Assembly: GCA_905199755.1 (NCBI GenBank)
Contig: CAJKHT010000047.1
Location: 1 to 22,182, forward strand
Direction of reading: 5' to 3'
DNA length: 22,182 nucleotides
DNA from: an uncultured Eubacteriales bacterium
GTDB taxonomy: Bacteria; Bacillota; Clostridia; UBA1381
In this document: positions 15,829 to 22,182 of the stretch, one piece after another
Layout: every line of letters begins with the position of its first letter
Numbering within the stretch: position 1 is the stretch's first letter
Notes under the pieces: model-generated
What the model saw: only the letters and a program-made list of their open reading frames with translations
Databases searched by the model: none
Told to the model about the DNA's origin: nothing
Program-made: the position numbers and the translations under genes

Positions 15829-16362
15829 ATGCTGTTGGAAGATGAAAAATATGTGGTAAAGTGGCTGTCGCAGTACGGGACATTGCCGAGAAAGCAAATC
15901 GTTCAAATGCTACAAAAGCCGCCGGACACTGCGAAAAAGATTATAAACAATCTAAAACGGCAGCTCAGAATATCGGAAATCGGCGACGGATATTATCTGG
16001 CACTTGATCCTATGAGCAAGCCGGATCAGAGAGTTATCCTTGCAGTGTGGGTTTTGCTCCAATATATTGACAAAGTGGAACCTATGGCACATTACCCGGC
16101 TGTTTATCCGTCTCAGATATTTTTTCTGAAAGATAATATCGGATATGAAATTGTAACTCTTTATGACGGCGAGGAACATTTGCTAAGGCTGCTGCGCCCC
16201 GAAGACGATCTTAAATATATCATCATAGTTCCGACAATTACAATGGCGGCAAACTTGAAACTGCCGAAAGCTCCGTGCATATTTGCAACGGTAGATTATA
16301 ACGGCCGTGACGAACCTGATATTACATTTTATTCTGAGGAGGCGATAAAAAATGATATATAA
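15829..16362 (+). CDS. Uncharacterised conjugation-operon protein with N-terminal winged helix (DUF5697-like)
   Basis: This is a 177-residue soluble protein. AAAGGTGGTG (15813-15822) sets ATG 15829. Residues 1-55 (VVKWLSQYGTLPRKQIVQML, then a recognition-like helix and a short wing ending GYYLAL) look like a winged helix. The rest is a mixed alpha/beta domain with IIIVPTITMA. It recalls DUF5697, a family I associate with clostridial elements, and distantly the replication-relaxation proteins; both assignments are from memory. Lying between VirB4 and VirD4, it may help process or regulate transferred DNA. It overlaps the next gene by 11 bases. Confidence 0.68.
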   Translation: MLLEDEKYVVKWLSQYGTLPRKQIVQMLQKPPDTAKKIINNLKRQLRISEIGDGYYLALDPMSKPDQRVILAVWVLLQYIDKVEPMAHYPAVYPSQIFFLKDNIGYEIVTLYDGEEHLLRLLRPEDDLKYIIIVPTITMAANLKLPKAPCIFATVDYNGRDEPDITFYSEEAIKNDI

Positions 16363-17053
16363 CAGCTTTGGCGATTCGCTGAAAAAGCTCGAAAGAAAAC
16401 TGAAAATTGTCGGAAGCACGATTGAAAATGTTCGTGCTTTTTTTGATTGCGGAAATACTTATCAGATGTACGAACACGCATTAAAGCTTGAAGAACAAAT
16501 GGAACAGGCTGTTCTTTTAAGCAGGACGCTTCCTGCATACACCGGGAAACCGCTTGCACAGGCTGAGGTCAGCAACATTGAACGGCTTAATATTCCTCTG
16601 GAAATCGGGTTTACGAAAGAAGGCTGGTTTTCATTGAGAATACCGGCACTGCTCCCAAAAAAATCACAAGGCTCTGCCGAGTATGTGCGTTCTTTCCTCT
16701 ATCCGGCAATGAAAGAATTTTTTGATGGGCTTGCCCCGGTTCGGTATACAGACTGTATTTTGATATATCGGCACATATATGATGAAAAGCGGCCGGAACG
16801 CCGGATGCGCGATCATGACAATATCGAAATCAATATGGTTTCGGATATTATCGCTATGTATGTTATGCCGGATGACGGACCGGAAATCTGCTCGCATTAC
16901 TATTGCAGTGCAAAAGGACAGACGGACAGAACAGAGGTTTATGTACTGCCCAAAAGTGAATTTGCGGTGTGGCTTACAATAGAAAATTCTATGCCTGATG
17001 AGGGGGTGAAACTTTATGAAAGCCCCGTTTTTTGGAAAGAAAAACATATGTAA
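16352..17053 (+). CDS. Uncharacterised protein with RusA-like Asp signature (DUF6100-like)
   Basis: This 233-residue soluble protein starts at ATG 16352 after GAGGAGG (16336-16342). Residues 1-60 are helical and charged. Residues about 80-200 contain RDHDNIEINMVSDIIAMYV followed by MPDD, then an AKGQTDRTEVYVLP strand. D154, D156 and D175 match, in type and spacing (2 and 19 residues), the catalytic Asp set D70, D72 and D91 of E. coli RusA, a Holliday junction resolvase. The helical Lys of RusA (K76) aligns with I160. The overall sequence recalls DUF6100, an assignment from memory. A nuclease activity is possible but unproven; the fold could be retained without activity. Confidence 0.68.
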   Translation: MIYNSFGDSLKKLERKLKIVGSTIENVRAFFDCGNTYQMYEHALKLEEQMEQAVLLSRTLPAYTGKPLAQAEVSNIERLNIPLEIGFTKEGWFSLRIPALLPKKSQGSAEYVRSFLYPAMKEFFDGLAPVRYTDCILIYRHIYDEKRPERRMRDHDNIEINMVSDIIAMYVMPDDGPEICSHYYCSAKGQTDRTEVYVLPKSEFAVWLTIENSMPDEGVKLYESPVFWKEKHM

Positions 17054-17243
17054 AAAACCGAAAATTCCGCCGAGAAAAAAAGACATATCTTTTGATAGGT
17101 ACAAAAAGCGCATAAATACTGAGGTTCCGGAGGATTTAGAGAGCCGAAATTCCGACGAAGAGAGCAGTCATGTTGTCGGAAAATTCTCCGATTCGGGAGG
17201 TGGAATAAATGATACACTTCCGCCCCGGCAGTCATGCGTATGA
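17016..17243 (+). CDS. Small basic hypothetical protein bridging two operon genes
   Basis: This 75-codon ORF begins at ATG 17016 after AGGGGGTG (17001-17008), overlaps the preceding gene by 38 bases and the next by 35. It fills what would otherwise be a 155-base gap, which supports it being real. The N-terminal half is Lys/Pro-rich (CKKPKIPPRKKDISFDRYKK) and the rest acidic and Ser-rich. There are no membrane segments or recognised domains. It may be a small nucleic-acid-binding or linker protein; the function is unknown. Confidence 0.55.
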   Translation: MKAPFFGKKNICKKPKIPPRKKDISFDRYKKRINTEVPEDLESRNSDEESSHVVGKFSDSGGGINDTLPPRQSCV

Positions 17244-18354
17244 CATCGTTTCCGTCATCGGAATAACAGGCGAATTTCCTTACCGCTCTGTCGGGCTTTT
17301 TGGTAATGCACGAACATACAAGGTGCTTATCGGAAGATTATGTGAGGTACAAACCTTTCGTGATTACAATTCCGGTGATGAGATGACCTGTCGGCTTTTG
17401 ACCGTTACAGGGAAGTCTTTTTGGAAAACTGTCAGACTGTATAAGGCGGCAATTCCCATACTGAGATGGATTTCGCCATATGCAGAGGAGAATTATTTAA
17501 GCGCATCATGGAATCATGGATTTCCGGGCGACATTTCCCATACTGAACGCAATCACAGAGTTGCCGAGGCTGCAATCATGTGCATCCGAGCCGGGATCAA
17601 GTCAAGACCTTATGAGTTACCTAAACTGCAGAATGAGGTTATAAAAAGAATGGAGTTTAATCAGCCTTCGTTTTATTTTGCCAAGAGCTTGAAGCATATC
17701 GGTCAGACCGAGATGAATAAAACAATGTTTACCCGGATTGCAGGGGCAATTTTTATCAATCATAATTGCTATGCTGTATATAACACCCGCAATGCAGTTA
17801 TGAAATGGAATGGTATGGGTGAATTCAAGACGCTGCACAGTTTAATTGAGGTTGCCAGATTGAATGCCGGTGTTTCACAAATTGACACAGCGATACTTTT
17901 TGGTGAGTCTTACAAAACGGCATATAAGACAATGCTGGAAAATCAAAAAAACAGGCGCCTTGAATTTCGTTTCGACGGAATATACAGACATATTCATTTT
18001 GTTCCCATGAACGAGTTCGGAATAAGACTTCTGAAAATCTTGATTCTCCCAGACCGAAAACAGAAATTGCTTGATTTATTGTTTGAGCCTGAATGCCGGT
18101 CAAATGATTTGGGAGCGTTTGAGTATGACGCATATATAAATGGCGTTTATGTGCTGTCTTTCTTGGATAGTGATATTGCACGCCTTATGCGTTTTAGCGA
18201 AGCGAGAAGTTATCGAACAGAGATGCTTGAGGTACTCTGTTTTCCTGAGCAGGTTGAACTTATAAAAAATTATCTTGGTTCTTATGTCAGTATCAAGACA
18301 ATCGGACTTGAACAAATTGAAGATGCACTTAGCGGAGGTGATGCCAATGGATAA
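17209..18354 (+). CDS. Uncharacterised conjugation-operon protein upstream of VirD4
   Basis: This is a 381-residue soluble protein that I do not recognise. GGGAGGTGG (17195-17203) supports ATG 17209. Residues about 55-75 (TCRLLTVTGKSFWKTV) resemble the wing end of a winged helix. A following HTERNHRVAEAAIMCIRAGI stretch resembles the core of replication-relaxation proteins, but the match is weak. The C-terminal part (about 290-370) is alpha/beta with hydrophobic strands. It has no membrane segment, no cysteine cluster and no nucleotide-binding loop. It overlaps the VirD4 gene by 8 bases, so the two are coupled; an accessory factor that delivers the DNA-relaxase complex to VirD4 is conceivable. 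Confidence 0.7.
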   Translation: MIHFRPGSHAYDIVSVIGITGEFPYRSVGLFGNARTYKVLIGRLCEVQTFRDYNSGDEMTCRLLTVTGKSFWKTVRLYKAAIPILRWISPYAEENYLSASWNHGFPGDISHTERNHRVAEAAIMCIRAGIKSRPYELPKLQNEVIKRMEFNQPSFYFAKSLKHIGQTEMNKTMFTRIAGAIFINHNCYAVYNTRNAVMKWNGMGEFKTLHSLIEVARLNAGVSQIDTAILFGESYKTAYKTMLENQKNRRLEFRFDGIYRHIHFVPMNEFGIRLLKILILPDRKQKLLDLLFEPECRSNDLGAFEYDAYINGVYVLSFLDSDIARLMRFSEARSYRTEMLEVLCFPEQVELIKNYLGSYVSIKTIGLEQIEDALSGGDANG

Positions 18355-20383
18355 TGAGAAAAAGCGGCGAATTGTTATTATCGCTGCTGTCATACTGGGA
18401 ATTTTGGGACTTACTTATCTCGGCGGAATGATTGGACAGTTCATGGATCATTACAAAACTTGGCTCGGTGCAGGCGGTGTCGGCGGCAATACCGAAATGA
18501 AATCCGTCAATTTCAGTCCGCTTGCGTGCATCCCACAGGCATTTACCATAAACGGATTAAAAGGAATACTCGGTATCATTCTCGCAGCGGCGGGAATTTT
18601 TTTGTATGTCAGATTTCACGATAAGTTTGACGGCAAAGAAATAGATCCGAGAGGTTTTGCAAAAAGCAAAACAGGTGCTTACGGCACGGCAGGCTGGATG
18701 TCCGAGACTGACATGAACGAAGTACTGGAGATATCCCCTGTTGAAAAGGCCGGCGGAGTTATCTTGGGTGAATATAAGGGAAAAGCTGTTTGTATGCCGA
18801 AAGATACAAGGTTTAACAGGCATATAGCAATCTTCGGTGCATCAGGAACAATGAAATCAAGGGCTATAATCCGTAATGCATTGTTTCAGGCGATAAAAAA
18901 TTCCGAGTCTGTGGTAATCACCGATCCGAAATCCGAATTGTATTCCGACACAGCAGACCTGTTCAGAAAAAACGGTTACGAAGTTAAAGTATATAATTTG
19001 GTCAACCCTGAGCATAGTGATTCATGGAACTGTATGTCAGACTTAAACGGAGATACGCTTATGGCTCAGACCTTGACAAATGTCATTATCGGAAACACGA
19101 GTTCAGGCAAGGGCGATCACTTCTGGGATAACGGCGAGGGCAACTTACTCAAGGCTCTTGTTTTATATGTGGATCTGGATAAAACCCGAACCGAACAAGA
19201 AAAAAATCTTCCCGCAGTGTATCAGCTCTTAATCCGTCATACTGAAAGACAATTGACGGCATTGTTTGAAAAGCTGCCAATGGATCATCCGGCAAGAGCG
19301 CCGTTTAACCTGTTTGCTCAATCGAGTGATACAGTCAAATCAGGAATAATACTGGGACTTGGCACGCGGCTTCAGGTTCTCCAGAATGAGTCTGTGAAAA
19401 ACATAGCTACCGAATCGGATATTGATTTAACCGCCCCCGGAAAGAAAAAATGTGCATATTTTATGATACTGAGCGATCAGGACGCAACAATGGCGTTCCT
19501 CTCATCGCTCTTTTTTTCATTTATGTTCATCAGACTCTCAAGGTATGCAGACTCACGCCCCAATCAATGCTGCGATGTTCCCGTCAATCTGATATTGGAT
19601 GAGTTTAACAATGTCGGGCGTATCGGCGGCGCTGCAGACGGAAGTGATTTTGCGCGCTCGCTGAGTGTTGTCAGATCGAGACAAATCCGAGTTATGCTCG
19701 CAGTGCAGAGTTTGGGACAGCTCCAGAACAGATATCCGAACAATCTCTGGTCGGAAATTGTGGGCAACTGTGATATTCAGCTGATGTTAGGCTGTACCGA
19801 TGACTTAACTGCCGAGCATTTCTCAGACCGAAGCGGAGATATGAGTATCCAGATTGATACCACCATGACGGTTCGGCAAACCATTGCGGTAGCTCAGGTG
19901 ATACCCCAGTACCGTCATACTGAGGGGCAAGGCCGACGAAAGGTACTTACTCCCGATGAGGTACTGCGATTGCCGAACACACAAATGCTTTGTATTATCA
20001 GAGGGTGTAATGTGCTGAAACTCGATAAGCTTGATTATACCAAGCACCCAATGGCAAAGCAGATAAGTAAAATATCCGTGATGGACTATTATCCAAATAC
20101 GCATAAGAACAATATGCATGTCGAAATCATTGATGGAGATGTTCATAAAAGTGCCAATTTGTCAGACTCGGAAAAAAGCTGTGTTAATCTTAATCAGAAT
20201 GCTGACATGGCCCACGAAGAGTCGCAGCAAGGCACTGTTCTCACAGACTCAGAAACCGCACGGCAAAATGCATTGCCGGATTGCGAATGCGCACAAAAAT
20301 CTAACGAAGAAAAAGCTGTTTCCACCAAACCGACAGAAAAGAAACGATTATACAGTTCGGCGAAACCGCCGGACGACTTTTAG
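18347..20383 (+). CDS. VirD4/TraG-family type IV coupling protein
   Basis: This 678-residue membrane ATPase links the relaxase-DNA complex to the channel. GGAGGTG (18334-18340) is correctly spaced for ATG 18347 and too close to ATG 18341. Two membrane helices lie at about 7-28 and 68-90. The motor domain follows an AYGTAGWM segment. Walker A reads GASGTMKS at 164-171, with Met169 where Gly is usual. Walker B is LILDEFNNVG with D418 and E419. SGIILGLGTRLQVL and SLGQLQNRYP are typical TraG/VirD4 stretches. The last 100 residues or so are acidic, low-complexity and probably disordered, ending in YSSAKPPDDF. No recognisable all-alpha domain is seen. Confidence 0.93.
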   Translation: MDNEKKRRIVIIAAVILGILGLTYLGGMIGQFMDHYKTWLGAGGVGGNTEMKSVNFSPLACIPQAFTINGLKGILGIILAAAGIFLYVRFHDKFDGKEIDPRGFAKSKTGAYGTAGWMSETDMNEVLEISPVEKAGGVILGEYKGKAVCMPKDTRFNRHIAIFGASGTMKSRAIIRNALFQAIKNSESVVITDPKSELYSDTADLFRKNGYEVKVYNLVNPEHSDSWNCMSDLNGDTLMAQTLTNVIIGNTSSGKGDHFWDNGEGNLLKALVLYVDLDKTRTEQEKNLPAVYQLLIRHTERQLTALFEKLPMDHPARAPFNLFAQSSDTVKSGIILGLGTRLQVLQNESVKNIATESDIDLTAPGKKKCAYFMILSDQDATMAFLSSLFFSFMFIRLSRYADSRPNQCCDVPVNLILDEFNNVGRIGGAADGSDFARSLSVVRSRQIRVMLAVQSLGQLQNRYPNNLWSEIVGNCDIQLMLGCTDDLTAEHFSDRSGDMSIQIDTTMTVRQTIAVAQVIPQYRHTEGQGRRKVLTPDEVLRLPNTQMLCIIRGCNVLKLDKLDYTKHPMAKQISKISVMDYYPNTHKNNMHVEIIDGDVHKSANLSDSEKSCVNLNQNADMAHEESQQGTVLTDSETARQNALPDCECAQKSNEEKAVSTKPTEKKRLYSSAKPPDDF

Positions 20384-20452
20384 TTATATTCTCTTCCGTT
20401 AAAATCGGGAGTTTATATATAAAATTATGAAACCTTAAAGGAGGTAAAATTT

Positions 20453-21844
20453 ATGCCAAGAAAGCAAACACGCGCAATTGCTGAACCGACCGAAATACAA
20501 ACTCAGTCTGAGGAAATGAACGATACTCAGGCTGCGGGCATCAGTGAGGGGGAAAATTCTCCCCAGACCGATTCTGAAAACACAGATTCTCAAAGAATTC
20601 ATGATGAAGACGACGTCAATGCTGATGGAAGCGAAGCAATTTCTCAGACCGAGCCTGAAAGCAGCGATATTTCGCCGCGGAATGCCGTCCCGGGTTCCGA
20701 AGACACTAAAAATTCAGATGTTCTCCAAACTGACTCGGAAATCAACGCTGATTTTGAAGATTCTTCCCCGGGTAACATGTCATCCCATGAAAAAACCGAA
20801 GAATCCAAGACCGAGAAGACCGGCAAAGCTGAAAACGCCGAAGGCGGAACAACTGTATCTCAGTCTGATAAACCGAATACGGACAGCTTGGAAAATACGG
20901 ATGACGCAGCAAAGATTATTAAAAAAGCAAGCACAACAATAAAGCGTGCCGGGCGGACTCCCGTAATCGCTATTGATGAAAGGCTTGTTGCCCAGACCGA
21001 TGAGGAAAAGCTCAGAGATAACCTCATCGACCTTGTAGAGTCCTTGAAATCAAATGTATTGTTAAGCGGCACGGTCCAGGGCGTCGAACAATCGCCCAAC
21101 AATCCATATTCTCTTGCAGTCATTTATCACGGTGAGTTCAAAATCTTAATTCCTGCAAACGAGTTTATGGAAGAACCCGATGATACTCATGACCAACCAA
21201 AAGAAACGGTTCTCAACTATATGATGACAAGACGAATGGGCGCTGAGGTCGATTATGTTATCAAAGGTATTGATGCAAATGCAAGAATTGCGGCTGCGAG
21301 TCGGCTTGAAGCAATGCGTATAAAACGCAGACAGTATTATTTTGCAACAGACCGGGACGGAAACAACATAATTCATTCCGGGATCAATGCTGAAGCCAGA
21401 GTCGTATCCGTCATCCGCGCAGGGATATTTGTTGACCTTTTCGGTCTGGAAACATATATTCCGCTGAAAGAGCTGAGCTATCAGAGATTGCTTGATGCGG
21501 CATCACAGTTCCAGACCGGTCAGAGAATCCTTGTTAAGATCCTTGAGGTCGAACGGAAAAATCACGATGTTCGGGTTTTGGCTTCGGTAAAACAAGCAAC
21601 GGAAAATCCGTATGAAAAAGCCCTCAGAAAGTACAGCATCGGCAATAAATATGTCGGCACTGTCAGTCTGGTAGATACAAACGGTGTATTCGTAGCTTTG
21701 GACGGCGGAATTGATTGCCTTTGTGCATATCCGAAAAGAGGCCGCCCTCCAAGAGGTGCGAGAGCAACGGTCCGTATTATCGGTATAAATTATGAGGCGA
21801 ACAGAATTTGGGGTGCCATAACCCATATCTCTGCTCCAAGATGA
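20453..21844 (+). CDS. S1 RNA-binding-domain protein with acidic disordered N-terminus
   Basis: This is a 463-residue protein. AAAGGAGGTAAA just before ATG 20453 is the strongest ribosome binding site in the operon. Residues 1-155 are almost entirely S/E/D/T/N/Q and look disordered. A divergent barrel-like segment lies at about 198-240. Two S1-type OB folds follow at about 309-375 (EARVVSVIRAGIFVDLFGLE) and 392-458 (YVGTVSLVDTNGVFVALDGG). S1 domains bind single-stranded RNA and, in some proteins, single-stranded DNA. Its place after VirD4 suggests a role in transfer or in the element's RNA metabolism, but this is not established. It is unlike ribosomal protein S1 in its acidic N-terminus. Confidence 0.8.
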   Translation: MPRKQTRAIAEPTEIQTQSEEMNDTQAAGISEGENSPQTDSENTDSQRIHDEDDVNADGSEAISQTEPESSDISPRNAVPGSEDTKNSDVLQTDSEINADFEDSSPGNMSSHEKTEESKTEKTGKAENAEGGTTVSQSDKPNTDSLENTDDAAKIIKKASTTIKRAGRTPVIAIDERLVAQTDEEKLRDNLIDLVESLKSNVLLSGTVQGVEQSPNNPYSLAVIYHGEFKILIPANEFMEEPDDTHDQPKETVLNYMMTRRMGAEVDYVIKGIDANARIAAASRLEAMRIKRRQYYFATDRDGNNIIHSGINAEARVVSVIRAGIFVDLFGLETYIPLKELSYQRLLDAASQFQTGQRILVKILEVERKNHDVRVLASVKQATENPYEKALRKYSIGNKYVGTVSLVDTNGVFVALDGGIDCLCAYPKRGRPPRGARATVRIIGINYEANRIWGAITHISAPR

Positions 21845-21873
21845 TTTTTAGTGGCAGAAAGGAGTGCGTGTAT

Positions 21874-22182
21874 ATGTCATTAAATGATGAACTCGGCACT
21901 AAAGAGCAAAAGAAACGAAAAGAAATCGCTGCTCATACAAGAGCGATGATACTTAATCAGTTAAATGTTCATGATGAAGATGAAAATTCTATTATGACTG
22001 ATTATAGAAATTACTATTTGCAGATTTCTTTTTCGGAGCTGCATCCGCTGATGGTATTTTGTCTTGCAAAAGGCCTTAAATCACCGAGTACAGCGAAGCA
22101 AAAGCAGATGACCAATGAATTGAACCTTATTGTCGCGCATTTCAACGGTAAGTATTTCTCCGTTATAGCAATCCATTATCGG
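21874..22182 (+). CDS. Unfinished gene at the right edge, hypothetical
   Basis: AAAGGAG (21858-21864) precedes ATG 21874, and 103 codons stay open to the window edge. The product begins MSLNDELGTKEQKKRKEIAA and contains YRNYYLQISFSELHPLMVFC. The N-terminus is charged and helical; the rest looks like a soluble alpha/beta domain. It starts 29 bases after the S1-protein gene, in the same direction, so it belongs to the transfer operon. I do not recognise the family and the C-terminus is missing. Confidence 0.65.
   Translation, partial: MSLNDELGTKEQKKRKEIAAHTRAMILNQLNVHDEDENSIMTDYRNYYLQISFSELHPLMVFCLAKGLKSPSTAKQKQMTNELNLIVAHFNGKYFSVIAIHYR

Larger units (their letters stand above)
4462..22182. 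mobile_element. Left part of an integrative and conjugative element (ICE), truncated at the window edge
   Basis: A tyrosine recombinase beside candidate arm repeats is followed by a collinear type IV secretion operon: VirB2-like pilin, VirB6-like, NlpC/P60 hydrolase, PrgI-like, VirB4 and VirD4. These are the hallmarks of a Gram-positive ICE. The left edge is placed only approximately, between 4350 and about 4490. The right end, relaxase, oriT and any cargo lie outside the window. The integrase gene looks more AT-rich than the transfer genes, which suggests that recombination and transfer modules have separate histories. Confidence 0.88.

Noticed and set aside
20384..20420. Hairpin CTC-TT-CCG/CGGGAG between the VirD4 and S1-protein genes
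   Set aside because: The stem is short and bulged, with no T run after it. It may have a minor structural effect but is not supported as a terminator.

Overview
The window comes from a low- to mid-GC Firmicute, most likely an anaerobic member of Clostridia. The grounds are strong AGGAGG-type ribosome binding sites, TTGACA/TATAAT promoters, a PerR-type regulator next to a reverse rubrerythrin (an anaerobe peroxide defence pair), and a Gram-positive type IV secretion system. The species cannot be named from the sequence alone.

Bases 1-4349 are ordinary chromosome. A large protein-mannosyltransferase-like membrane glycosyltransferase (140-3229) is followed by perR (3362-3754) and a reverse rubrerythrin (3795-4349). 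The last two probably share one promoter (3265-3292) that overlaps a Fur/PerR-type inverted repeat. A rho-independent terminator lies at 4426-4461.

From about 4460 to the right edge and beyond, the window holds the left part of an integrative and conjugative element (ICE). Candidate integrase arm-site repeats (4488-4614) precede a tyrosine recombinase (4692-5903) that has its own terminator. A possible control region follows: a winged-helix-like protein with a four-cysteine cluster (5968-7020), an ArpU/sigma-like helix-turn-helix protein (7013-7636) and a possible 41-codon ORF that ends inside a terminator stem, with an internal promoter between. After that terminator the transfer operon runs rightward without a strand switch: VirB2-like pilin, VirB6/TrbL-like channel protein with six C-terminal repeats, NlpC/P60 plus 3D-domain wall hydrolase, PrgI-like protein, VirB4 ATPase, four poorly characterised proteins (one with a RusA-like Asp signature), VirD4 coupling protein, an S1-domain protein and an unfinished gene. 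No relaxase, oriT, right attachment site or cargo gene is visible.

The genes fit a conjugation machine. The hydrolase would open the wall, VirB2/VirB6/PrgI would form the membrane channel, VirB4 would power assembly and VirD4 would feed in the DNA-relaxase complex. The most interesting parts are the apparent leader-ORF/attenuator in front of the operon (7633-7791), the repeat domain on the VirB6-like protein, the RusA-like signature in an unknown protein, the unusual P-loop of VirD4 and the ferredoxin-like cysteine motif in the early putative DNA-binding protein.
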